Source: Sedimenticola_A sp040506425
GTDB lineage: Bacteria; Pseudomonadota; Gammaproteobacteria; Chromatiales; Chromatiaceae
Length of the DNA stretch: 64,000 nt
Assembly: GCA_965224515.1 (NCBI GenBank)
Contig: OZ245051.1
Span: forward strand, 3,472,001 to 3,536,000
Reading direction: 5' to 3'
The translations under genes were made by a program, and so were the position numbers. The notes beneath the pieces were generated by a model. It saw only the letters and a list, made by a program, of their open reading frames with translations. It had not been told where the DNA came from and searched no databases. This document shows, piece after piece, positions 1 through 5,410 of the stretch (position 1 is the first letter of the stretch; every line of letters begins with the position of its first letter).

Positions 1-253
1 GACTTTTAGTTACTTCATACTTAACAAAATATGTGATGCGCCAATAGTTACCTTGGACTAGAGATAAGATTTTCTTTGCTTCAACGAACTTGGCAGTCAC
101 AACGACAGTATCCTTTGTGATATCCAGTTTTGGCACTGGCCAGATCGTATGGTCATTCGGCAGTTTGGCTGTAGTCAAATAGGTTTCTTTGACTTCTACG
201 GCTAAGCAGGTGGATGACCACAATAGTGCGAAAATGAATGCAGTATATTTCAT
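1..253 (-). CDS. Exported cassette protein of unknown function (partial, N-terminal part)
   Basis: The reading frame starts at ATG 253-251 and is open to the window edge, giving the first 84 residues. It begins with a clear Sec signal peptide (MKYTAFIFALLWSSTCLA, cleavage expected after A18), followed by a mature part starting VEVKETY that looks soluble and beta-rich. It lies directly left of attC 267-353, so it is the ninth cassette counted from the right. No family is recognised; the C terminus lies outside the window. Confidence 0.6.
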   Translation of the reverse strand, partial: MKYTAFIFALLWSSTCLAVEVKETYLTTAKLPNDHTIWPVPKLDITKDTVVVTAKFVEAKKILSLVQGNYWRITYFVKYEVTKS

Positions 254-266
254 GCTTTTCCTTTCA

Positions 267-353
267 AGCTAACACCACTGGTAAGGTGCGCCGGCGAACC
301 GGTGTCCCGTGCAGGCCCAAAGGGCCGGAGTGAACTTGACCGCCTTGTTAGGC
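267..353 (-). repeat. attC recombination site 1
   Basis: Plus-strand ends are GCTAAC (268-273) and GTTAGGC (347-353), with GC-rich inverted repeats inside (for example GGCCC...GGGCC around 315-326). It is the attC of the cassette carrying the DUF1493-like gene, whose TAA stop (350-348) lies within the GCCTAAC core. Confidence 0.78.
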
Positions 354-758
354 GAATAACCATGCAGAGCCCCAAATTACTAAGCCTACCAATGCGATCT
401 GGTTGATTAGAATGTCGTACCGCCGTTTCGGCAGAATATGTTCTGGATATGTAATAGGCCACTCCTTTGCCTCTGCTGCTTGTAGTAGGAGCATTGGGGT
501 TACAGCAATTCTTTGAACACGAGCGTATGGCGGTTTGAAGAAAAGACCGCCAAGAGACCAGCCTTCTTCGCCATGATGAAAATACCAGCGGTACTTTTCC
601 ATATTTACGCCAAACTCCTTTTCAAATTTCTCCATCAATTCTGAGAAATCATCACCATCGATACCGAGATCATCATTCATGTCAGAATCCATCTGCACTT
701 TTGCAGTGGAAATTCCTTCTGACTTGGTTATGAATTCGCAGATGGTTTCCATATCCAT
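348..758 (-). CDS. DUF1493-like (acyl-carrier-protein-like) cassette protein with C-terminal membrane segment
   Basis: The product has 136 residues. The N-terminal half (about 5-55) resembles DUF1493, a family with an acyl-carrier-protein-like helix pattern: the stretch around residues 24-38 reads DSDMNDDLGIDGDDF, where carrier proteins have DSLD-type motifs. The serine that would take phosphopantetheine is not in the canonical place, so carrier activity is doubtful. A hydrophobic segment (INQIALVGLVIWGSAWLFA) ends the protein and could be a membrane anchor. The stop codon sits inside its own attC. Family assignment is from memory of the motif; function is unknown. Confidence 0.7.
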   Translation of the reverse strand: MDMETICEFITKSEGISTAKVQMDSDMNDDLGIDGDDFSELMEKFEKEFGVNMEKYRWYFHHGEEGWSLGGLFFKPPYARVQRIAVTPMLLLQAAEAKEWPITYPEHILPKRRYDILINQIALVGLVIWGSAWLFA

Positions 759-764
759 TTGTAC

Positions 765-825
765 GCCTAACGACTAGGATGAGCAGCCGAGCGTTAGTGA
801 GATCTGTTCAATCCATTTGTTAGGT
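765..825 (-). repeat. attC recombination site 2
   Basis: Plus-strand ends are GCCTAAC (765-771) and GTTAGGT (819-825), 61 bp. Both ends match the attC core patterns RYYYAAC and GTTRRRY exactly. The gene to the right reads through nearly the whole site and stops at 776-774. Confidence 0.82.
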
Positions 826-1346
826 GTTTTCCTATCACATATTTGGCGTTGAAACTCTACGGAGTTAACCTTAAGAAACTTCGACTGTCCTGGCATAGTA
901 GTCCCTTTTGGACCACTTGAGACGTTTCCCCAAACCCGCATCGTTTCGGCGATCTCCTCAGGCGAAATGTTGCCGAAACCGGCAGAACGAAAAACCCTTT
1001 GAAGTACACTTGGCTTGTCTCGAAAGGTCCATATCAAAAAGCCCGATTCACCACCAACAATCTCATACCTCGCCGATTGCGCTCCATTCCGTCTTAAGCG
1101 AATAGGCTTGGCTGAAGAATTGGCAGCAGGACACACCATCGCTGCTCCCTTAAATTCATAACTAAAATCTTGTCCGGCTTTGACGGTGCCAGCTCCTAGA
1201 GTCTTGATTACGTATCTCATTTTCGGGGCTTCATACTCAGCCCGTGTGCAAAAGTTGTAGGTTTGGCCACAACCCAGGCACGGCCACGCCGACTGCGGAA
1301 ATATCGTGATAACTGCTACCGATAAAAGAATAAATAATCGCACCAT
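774..1346 (-). CDS. Exported cysteine-containing cassette protein, unknown function
   Basis: 190 residues. The N terminus (MVRLFILLSVAVITIFPQSAWP) is a Sec signal peptide; the mature protein starts with CLGCGQTYNFC, a cysteine cluster, and has three more cysteines further on (VCPAA, QRQIC and near the end LGCSS), consistent with disulfides in the periplasm. No domain is recognised. Unusually, the last 17 or so codons lie inside the attC site, so the C-terminal residues are encoded by the recombination sequence. Neighbours are unrelated cassettes, so context gives no functional hint. Confidence 0.7.
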   Translation of the reverse strand: MVRLFILLSVAVITIFPQSAWPCLGCGQTYNFCTRAEYEAPKMRYVIKTLGAGTVKAGQDFSYEFKGAAMVCPAANSSAKPIRLRRNGAQSARYEIVGGESGFLIWTFRDKPSVLQRVFRSAGFGNISPEEIAETMRVWGNVSSGPKGTTMPGQSKFLKVNSVEFQRQICDRKTPNKWIEQISLTLGCSS

Positions 1347-1361
1347 CGAAGATCTTCGGAC

Positions 1362-1430
1362 ACCTAACGCCGCGCTCAGCGGGGAAATCGACCGCAGGGA
1401 GATTTTATCCGTTGCAGCGCCTTGTTAGCA
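1362..1430 (-). repeat. attC recombination site 3
   Basis: Plus-strand ends are ACCTAAC (1362-1368) and GTTAGCA (1424-1430), 69 bp; the last core departs from GTTRRRY at two positions. It follows the stop of the gene at 1446-1808. Confidence 0.75.
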
Positions 1431-1445
1431 GTGACTTGGCTCATG

Positions 1446-1808
1446 TTAGTAACCAAGGTACTTTTTGTTTGGCATTTCACCTTTAAAGAAACCCTCAAAT
1501 ATTAATTGTAACCGCTCTCTTCGCTGATATAGCTGTTCTTTATTAATGCCTTCTATTTTAAAGCCGTCATTTGAATCAAAATGACAGCCAATAGACTGTG
1601 ATAAATAACTATGTATTTGCATTACGGAACAAAACACATCTCTTGGAATATTGCTTTGGCCTTTATATTTATCGCACTCCTCGTAGAGATAGTTTTCTAG
1701 TTTAAGATACTCTTCATCGTCCCATATTTGTTTCTCGTGAAATATACCTATAAAGGAGTCGTCTGAGTACTCTTTGCTTCCTGTAAAACTACGGTCTATT
1801 TCGTTCAT
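1446..1808 (-). CDS. Imm41-like immunity protein (cassette)
   Basis: 120 residues, acidic and soluble, no signal peptide. The segment from residue 15 on (YSDDSFIGIFHEKQIWDDEE, then YLKLENYLY) resembles the N terminus of the Imm41 immunity family, which neutralises polymorphic or contact-dependent toxins in the cytoplasm. This is recognition by pattern, not by search. No toxin gene is adjacent; orphan immunity genes are common cassette cargo. The codon use is AT-rich, unlike the chromosomal genes to the right, which points to transfer. Confidence 0.6.
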   Translation of the reverse strand: MNEIDRSFTGSKEYSDDSFIGIFHEKQIWDDEEYLKLENYLYEECDKYKGQSNIPRDVFCSVMQIHSYLSQSIGCHFDSNDGFKIEGINKEQLYQRRERLQLIFEGFFKGEMPNKKYLGY

Positions 1809-1818
1809 TATTATTTTC

Positions 1819-1872
1819 TGCTAACGCCCCGCATCAGCGGTTTGCTGATCCGACTGCATGCGCTTGTTATGT
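1819..1872 (-). repeat. attC recombination site 4
   Basis: Plus-strand ends are TGCTAAC (1819-1825) and GTTATGT (1866-1872), 54 bp, the shortest site in the array. Inside, ATCAGCGGTTTGCTGAT forms a hairpin (about 1833-1850). It overlaps the stop codon of neither neighbour on the left; the gene to the right ends at 1867 within the core. Confidence 0.8.
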
Positions 1873-2292
1873 GGTACGTCGCCATGAATTAAAACGTTCA
1901 TCGAGGATTGGCTTCAGCAGTTCAAAGTTATCCCACGTATCTGCAACGTGATAAACCGAAGGAAGGTTTTCGCCCAAGATCATGTCATAATCCTCCAGGT
2001 ATTGCGCGTCATCAGGTTGGTAATAATACTGAGTAAACGCATTTCCTTCTTCATTGAGGTCTTCATCTGTAAACTTTTCGTCGCAAGCTTGTAGAAAGAA
2101 CTGAGCGGGTGTGACTTCCCGAGATCGGAGCTTCGCTAACTCCTCCGGAAAATCTTCAAGGTGAATAGAACCACCCAACTCAACCAATAGTGCCCACGTT
2201 ATAAACATTCCAATATGTATTGCGCCAGCTTCGTCTGGCAGATCGTCAGGAAAGTCACCGCCGTAATGCCAAGATGCGTCGTCGTATTTCAT
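1867..2292 (-). CDS. DUF7832-like cassette protein
   Basis: 141 residues, acidic and soluble. The N terminus MKYDDASWHYGGDFP followed by DLPDEAGAIHIGMFITWAL is a strongly conserved opening that I recognise from a family of small proteins common in integron arrays (DUF7832-type). The rest holds a C-terminal helix-rich part ending in ILDERFNSWRR. The molecular role is unknown; some relatives sit beside toxin-immunity loci, but nothing here confirms that. Its stop codon lies in the GTTATGT core of attC 4. Confidence 0.7.
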   Translation of the reverse strand: MKYDDASWHYGGDFPDDLPDEAGAIHIGMFITWALLVELGGSIHLEDFPEELAKLRSREVTPAQFFLQACDEKFTDEDLNEEGNAFTQYYYQPDDAQYLEDYDMILGENLPSVYHVADTWDNFELLKPILDERFNSWRRTT

Positions 2293-2301
2293 TTCAGTGC
2301 C

Positions 2302-2369
2302 TCATAACATCGCCTTGCAGGGGTAACAGGCGCGCCAGCGTCTGTTACCCCTGCAAGGCAGGGTTAGCT
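2302..2369 (-). repeat. attC recombination site 5 with perfect 18-bp arms
   Basis: Plus-strand ends are TCATAAC (2302-2308) and GTTAGCT (2363-2369), 68 bp. Inside are two perfectly complementary 18-bp arms (GCCTTGCAGGGGTAACAG and its reverse complement) around a 13-bp loop, at about 2312-2360. It is the most symmetric attC of the array. Confidence 0.85.
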
Positions 2370-2735
2370 GCGTGATCCGAAGTATGTGTAAAGTTTAAGC
2401 AAATATTTTTCCCATTTCCCGACCGGCAAAAGGTAAAGAGCTCTCATGCAAACCTTACCATTTCTAACAAAGTTTGGTCCCCATCCCGCAAAAGGATGTG
2501 AAGCGTATTCATTCATTACAATATTTTTAAACTTGAACTTACATGCTTCCCAATTAGCTGGATCATTTAGTAATTTTTCAGCTTGATAATCTTTCGGGAT
2601 AAGCTTGTAAACGTCCCAAAACATATCTTTTCTAACGGGATCAATAAGACGACCGATACATTGGCAATCAAGCTCTACAAACCAACCATAGGTTCGACCT
2701 AAATTTGATTTGATGAGTTTTTGAACTCTATTCAT
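2364..2735 (-). CDS. Cassette protein of unknown function
   Basis: 123 residues from ATG 2735. The frame is open further upstream to 2840, but that extension lies in attC 6, so the start at MNRVQKLIKSNLGRTYGWF is preferred. The protein is basic and aromatic-rich, with single cysteines (LDCQCIGR, EACKF, KVCMR) and no signal peptide or membrane segment. No family is recognised. The stop is inside attC 5. Confidence 0.65.
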   Translation of the reverse strand: MNRVQKLIKSNLGRTYGWFVELDCQCIGRLIDPVRKDMFWDVYKLIPKDYQAEKLLNDPANWEACKFKFKNIVMNEYASHPFAGWGPNFVRNGKVCMRALYLLPVGKWEKYLLKLYTYFGSRS

Positions 2736-2761
2736 CTTATATTTGGTAAAGCAACAAAGCA

Positions 2762-2876
2762 CGCTAACGCCCGCGTCACAGGCTAAATTGGAGTGGAGTA
2801 TTTTTGGCATATAATGGCGAAGCCATGCCAAAAAGCGCAACGGATATTTAGCCCTTGGTGCACGCGCTTGTTATGA
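2762..2876 (-). repeat. attC recombination site 6
   Basis: Plus-strand ends are CGCTAAC (2762-2768) and GTTATGA (2870-2876), 115 bp, the longest in the array. It holds an internal hairpin with arms around GGCTAAAT (2781) and ATTTAGCC (2846), and ATTTTTGGCATATAATGG...CCATGCCAAAAA nearer the middle. Confidence 0.78.
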
Positions 2877-2879
2877 GTA

Positions 2880-3275
2880 TTATTGGTTAGATACATATTC
2901 TCTTAGTTGCTTAACTATACTTGGCTGGTATTCAAGATAAAATAGGTTTGCACCAGTTCTTATATCATATAAACAACCATTTTCTATTATATAATCTCGA
3001 TAAGCCTTATGCCCTTTAAATGGGCCATTATTGATTTCATTCAAAACATTATTATTTTCATTTGAAGCTTTTTCATTAGAGTCAAAACATTTTTTTGAAA
3101 GTGAAAATCTTGGGTAATACCCTTTAATTATTTCTATTTTCTTTATGTAGTGGACAGAGTCTACTTTATCCGTTTTGTAACCCCATTTATTTAAGATGTT
3201 TTCTGGTATTACATTTGATTCAGCATATGTCATGCATGAAAATGTTATTAAAAGTAGTGTAAGTATTAATTTCAT
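2880..3275 (-). CDS. Exported cassette protein of unknown function
   Basis: 131 residues. The N terminus MKLILTLLLITFSCMTYA is a signal peptide (cleavage after YA is likely; the Cys at residue 14 is not in a good lipobox). The mature part is AT-codon rich, contains many Asn and Lys residues, and has two cysteines (KKCFDS and NGCLYD) that may pair. No domain is recognised. Confidence 0.62.
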   Translation of the reverse strand: MKLILTLLLITFSCMTYAESNVIPENILNKWGYKTDKVDSVHYIKKIEIIKGYYPRFSLSKKCFDSNEKASNENNNVLNEINNGPFKGHKAYRDYIIENGCLYDIRTGANLFYLEYQPSIVKQLREYVSNQ

Positions 3276-3282
3276 GTTTTAC

Positions 3283-3360
3283 TCATAACGCCCGGCACAG
3301 CGGCATTTTTGGAGCGACGAAGGAGCGGAGAAAATGTCCGACTGCTGCCGCTTGTTATAC
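3283..3360 (-). repeat. attC recombination site 7
   Basis: Plus-strand ends are TCATAAC (3283-3289) and GTTATAC (3354-3360), 78 bp. Arms CAGCGGCATTTT and AAAATGTCCGACTGCTG form the long imperfect stem; the tip holds GGAGCGACGAAGGAGCGG. Confidence 0.82.
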
Positions 3361-3369
3361 GCTTTAACC

Positions 3370-3792
3370 CTAGCCAAATATATCATTATTGCCCTGCTGT
3401 GCTGAGATTGGCCCAAATACCGCCTCGCCATTTTGCATACTATAAGGAAAGAATACTGTTACGGAATAATCATTAACATTATCTAGATCTATAGCCACAG
3501 CATCTATTGGCTCACCGTCTTCTTGTGAGCGAATACGCACATCATATGCTAGTGCGCATGCAATATACTCACCTTCTTTGCCACGCGAGCGAAATGCAGA
3601 TTTAAGCATATCAATTAGTTCTTGAGATGGTGGGCATTCATCTCCATCGTAGGCAGCCACACTAACGATATCATTCTCTGCATTCATTGCCTGGCCAAAT
3701 GGAAAAAACTCACCATTTTTATTTAGTAGTGTTTCAGCAAAATCGATTGCTTCATTCATGAGTGCTTCGCATTGTTCCTTTGCTTGGCTCAT
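3370..3792 (-). CDS. Acidic cassette protein of unknown function
   Basis: 140 residues, acidic, cytoplasmic by sequence. N-terminal helices (MSQAKEQCEALMNEAIDFAE) are followed by a mixed alpha/beta part with conserved-looking pieces GEFFPFG, AYDGDECPPSQELID and DDYSVTVFFPY-type strands near the end. I have the impression of a family seen often in cassette arrays, but cannot name it. An AGAGAGATGA sequence sits directly before the ATG as a plausible ribosome site. Confidence 0.62.
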   Translation of the reverse strand: MSQAKEQCEALMNEAIDFAETLLNKNGEFFPFGQAMNAENDIVSVAAYDGDECPPSQELIDMLKSAFRSRGKEGEYIACALAYDVRIRSQEDGEPIDAVAIDLDNVNDYSVTVFFPYSMQNGEAVFGPISAQQGNNDIFG

Positions 3793-3810
3793 TTCATCTC
3801 TCTCTTTTTC

Positions 3811-3876
3811 GTATAACGCCCTGCCTCAAAGGAGAGCGAACGCAGTGAGCGATTCCTTTGGAGGCTATTGTTATGC
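3811..3876 (-). repeat. attC recombination site 8
   Basis: Plus-strand ends are GTATAAC (3811-3817) and GTTATGC (3870-3876), 66 bp, with arms CCTCAAAGGA and TCCTTTGGAGG. The same GTTATGC/GCATAAC core reappears at 4384-4390 where the first cassette begins. Confidence 0.84.
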
Positions 3877-3879
3877 ATT

Positions 3880-4365
3880 TTACCAGTGTATTTTGGTTAG
3901 TTCGGGAATGCGGTTTCTATTCTCACTTTCATCGTCAAAGTCCCACTCCTCACCAATTGGTTCACCTGGTCCTGAGGGTTCTTTTCGTGGTATTTCATCT
4001 CCGGTTAACTCTTCATAAATTTCTTGAGCCACATAACCAAACAATTCATTTTCTATTTCTATATCTTGTCCAAGGCTTGAAAGTGAATCAGGGTTTTTTA
4101 AGGCATTTTCATAAATTTCCCGCCCCTTTGAAATTAAGCCATAACGAAAATCCATAAACCCGTCATCTGAGCAACCACCTCCTATCATGTAAGCTGCTCC
4201 CCACAAATTCCACTGATAGGCTTGATCATAGAGGTAATCAAAGTGCTCCTGATAGGATGCTATTTCATCTGGGAGTAATTTTTTTAACTCGTCTGAAACT
4301 ATTTCTTCCGGCTCTTCAGAATCTTTAGCAGCATCAATTATTTCCCAAAATTTTTCAATATCCAA
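3880..4365 (-). CDS. DUF4240-family cassette protein
   Basis: 161 residues, strongly acidic. The N terminus (MDIEKFWEIIDAAKDS) and the pattern of helices around LYDQAYQWNLWGAAYMIGGG and DGFMDFRYGLISKG are typical of DUF4240, a family of unknown function that turns up in integron cassettes and near polymorphic toxin loci. The start is TTG (4365-4363), supported by AGGAG six bases upstream; no ATG is better placed. As the first cassette it would be the one best transcribed from any promoter at 4391-4690. Confidence 0.75.
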   Translation of the reverse strand: MDIEKFWEIIDAAKDSEEPEEIVSDELKKLLPDEIASYQEHFDYLYDQAYQWNLWGAAYMIGGGCSDDGFMDFRYGLISKGREIYENALKNPDSLSSLGQDIEIENELFGYVAQEIYEELTGDEIPRKEPSGPGEPIGEEWDFDDESENRNRIPELTKIHW

Positions 4366-4383
4366 AGTTTTCTCCTTTTTTAT

Positions 4384-4691
4384 GCATAACAGTGGGTTAT
4401 CTACCGCGCGCCGATATTGGAATATCTACCATGTGCGGATATTGTAATATCTGACAGACCGTTCCATTTAAGTTCTCTTTTGGCGCATTCATTTGCTTAA
4501 ATATGAATAAAGCGGTTTTTTCATTTGTCGTCCCATCCAATTACGCACGTAATTCCGGCGCACGCTGCTGGTTCATGACGCATCAGAAGGGGCCGGTCTG
4601 TAGGAAGTTGAACACCGGGGAGCTTGTGGGGTTTGGGTAAACGTACTACTCGGGGTCCATGTTCCTTATGGAGTTGGAGGTTAACAAAAAC
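4384..4691. other. Leader of the cassette array (attI-like end), no gene seen
   Basis: GCATAAC at 4384-4390 marks the recombination boundary of the first cassette. Beyond it about 300 bp carry no credible gene. There is a pair of perfect palindromes (4413-4426 and 4438-4451) and a 45-codon open frame on the plus strand (4503-4640, MNKAVFSFVVPSNYARN at its start) that resembles nothing I know. An integrase gene would be expected here, divergent from the cassettes; none is present and nnrU follows at once, which suggests deletion or an array that never had its own integrase. Confidence 0.55.
4413..4451. promoter_or_regulatory. Two GATATT-NN-AATATC palindromes, operator-like
   Basis: GATATTGGAATATC (4413-4426) and GATATTGTAATATC (4438-4451) are perfect 6-bp inverted repeats with 2-bp centres, spaced 25 bp start to start. 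They stand between the first cassette and the neighbouring chromosomal gene. The form fits a dimeric repressor bound twice on similar DNA faces; the protein is unknown. Confidence 0.45.
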
Positions 4692-4726
4692 AATCACGTA
4701 TAGGAAGTATTATCCTATTCGTGATT
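4692..4726 (-). terminator. Rho-independent terminator after nnrU
   Basis: Arms AATCACGTATAGGA and TCCTATTCGTGATT pair at 13 of 14 positions; on the minus strand the stem is followed by TGTTTTTG. It is placed to end transcription of smc-zipA-ligA-nnrU. Confidence 0.75.
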
Positions 4727-4745
4727 CTGTCGATCTTAGCCACAA

Positions 4746-5318
4746 TCAGTTGGCCATCAAGGATATCCCTGAGAGGTAGGGGTGCAGCCAGGCAAAGAGC
4801 AGCATCACGATCACCCCGGTGACGGGCACTGTAACTTCGGTCGCCATGGGCATGATCTTTTCCGGTTTCTCCCACTCCCCTTCCCGGCGGTTGATGGTGA
4901 TCATCGATACCAGGGTCCAGGCTGCCAGGGCACCGAACACCACTACCGAACGGTTGTCGCCGTTAAGCAGCAGGTGGGCCACGGCCCAGAGCAGGACGCC
5001 GCTAAGCTGGGGATGACGTAGCCAACGCTTGACCCGGGTGGAGGGGAAGTTGGCGGCGACGATGAGGATGAAGCCCAGCATGATCAGCAGCAGGGCCGGG
5101 GCGGTCGCCGCTTCAGGCGGGGTATAGATTTCTGTCGCTTCGCTGCCCCGCCAGCCGAATACAATGCAGGCCAGGCCAAACAGGATGAGCAGCGCAAAGA
5201 GACCCTGGTATGGCATCTCGCCAAAACGGGCGATCAGCCTGCTGCGGGTTGCCGGCATGAGCGAGGGAAAGAGGTGGACGCCGATCCAGAAGACCAGGCC
5301 GATAACGATGAGCGTCAT
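4746..5318 (-). CDS. NnrU-family integral membrane protein
   Basis: 190 residues with about six hydrophobic segments (starting LIVIGLVFWIGVHLF, then GLFALLILFGLACIVFGW, ALLLIMLGFILIVAA, SGVLLWAVAHLLL, VVFGALAAWTLVSM, VTVPVTGVIVMLLFAWLHP). The motifs HLFPSLMP and WRHPQ-like WLRHPQLSG with AHLLLNGD are characteristic of the NnrU family of inner-membrane proteins, which is linked to nitrite/nitric oxide metabolism in some bacteria but whose biochemical role is unsettled. It follows ligA by 92 bp on the same strand and ends at a terminator. Confidence 0.88.
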   Translation of the reverse strand: MTLIVIGLVFWIGVHLFPSLMPATRSRLIARFGEMPYQGLFALLILFGLACIVFGWRGSEATEIYTPPEAATAPALLLIMLGFILIVAANFPSTRVKRWLRHPQLSGVLLWAVAHLLLNGDNRSVVVFGALAAWTLVSMITINRREGEWEKPEKIMPMATEVTVPVTGVIVMLLFAWLHPYLSGISLMAN

Positions 5319-5410
5319 GGTGCATCTCCCTGAGGTTGGATTCCGTTCCAGGCAAGCATAGCCCAGTTTCGCCGGACTGGCGTGTTGGTACCCAGGATGA
5401 TGGGTACGGG

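Larger units (their letters stand above)
1..4390 (-). mobile_element. Integron-type gene cassette array without visible integrase
   Basis: Nine short genes, all on the minus strand, alternate with eight spacer elements of about 54-115 bp. Each spacer opens on the plus strand with a sequence like RYYYAAC (GCCTAAC, ACCTAAC, GTATAAC) and closes with one like GTTRRRY (GTTAGGC, GTTAGGT, GTTATGC), and most are palindromic inside. This is the form of attC sites; each gene plus the attC at its 3' side (lower coordinate) is one cassette. The stretch is clearly richer in A+T than the rest of the window. The first cassette in reading direction is the gene at 3880-4365, with a cassette-start boundary GCATAAC at 4384-4390. 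The array continues beyond position 1. No tyrosine-recombinase gene is seen upstream of the first cassette, so this is either a cluster of attC sites lacking an integrase or an integron that lost it. Confidence 0.88.

Noticed and set aside
2736..2840. N-terminal extension of the 123-residue cassette gene
   Set aside because: It lies within attC 6, whose boundaries and palindrome are clear; the internal ATG at 2735 is the sensible start.
4503..4640. 45-codon plus-strand open frame in the cassette leader
   Set aside because: No clear ribosome site and no similarity I recognise; too short to support as a gene, so only mentioned in the leader entry.
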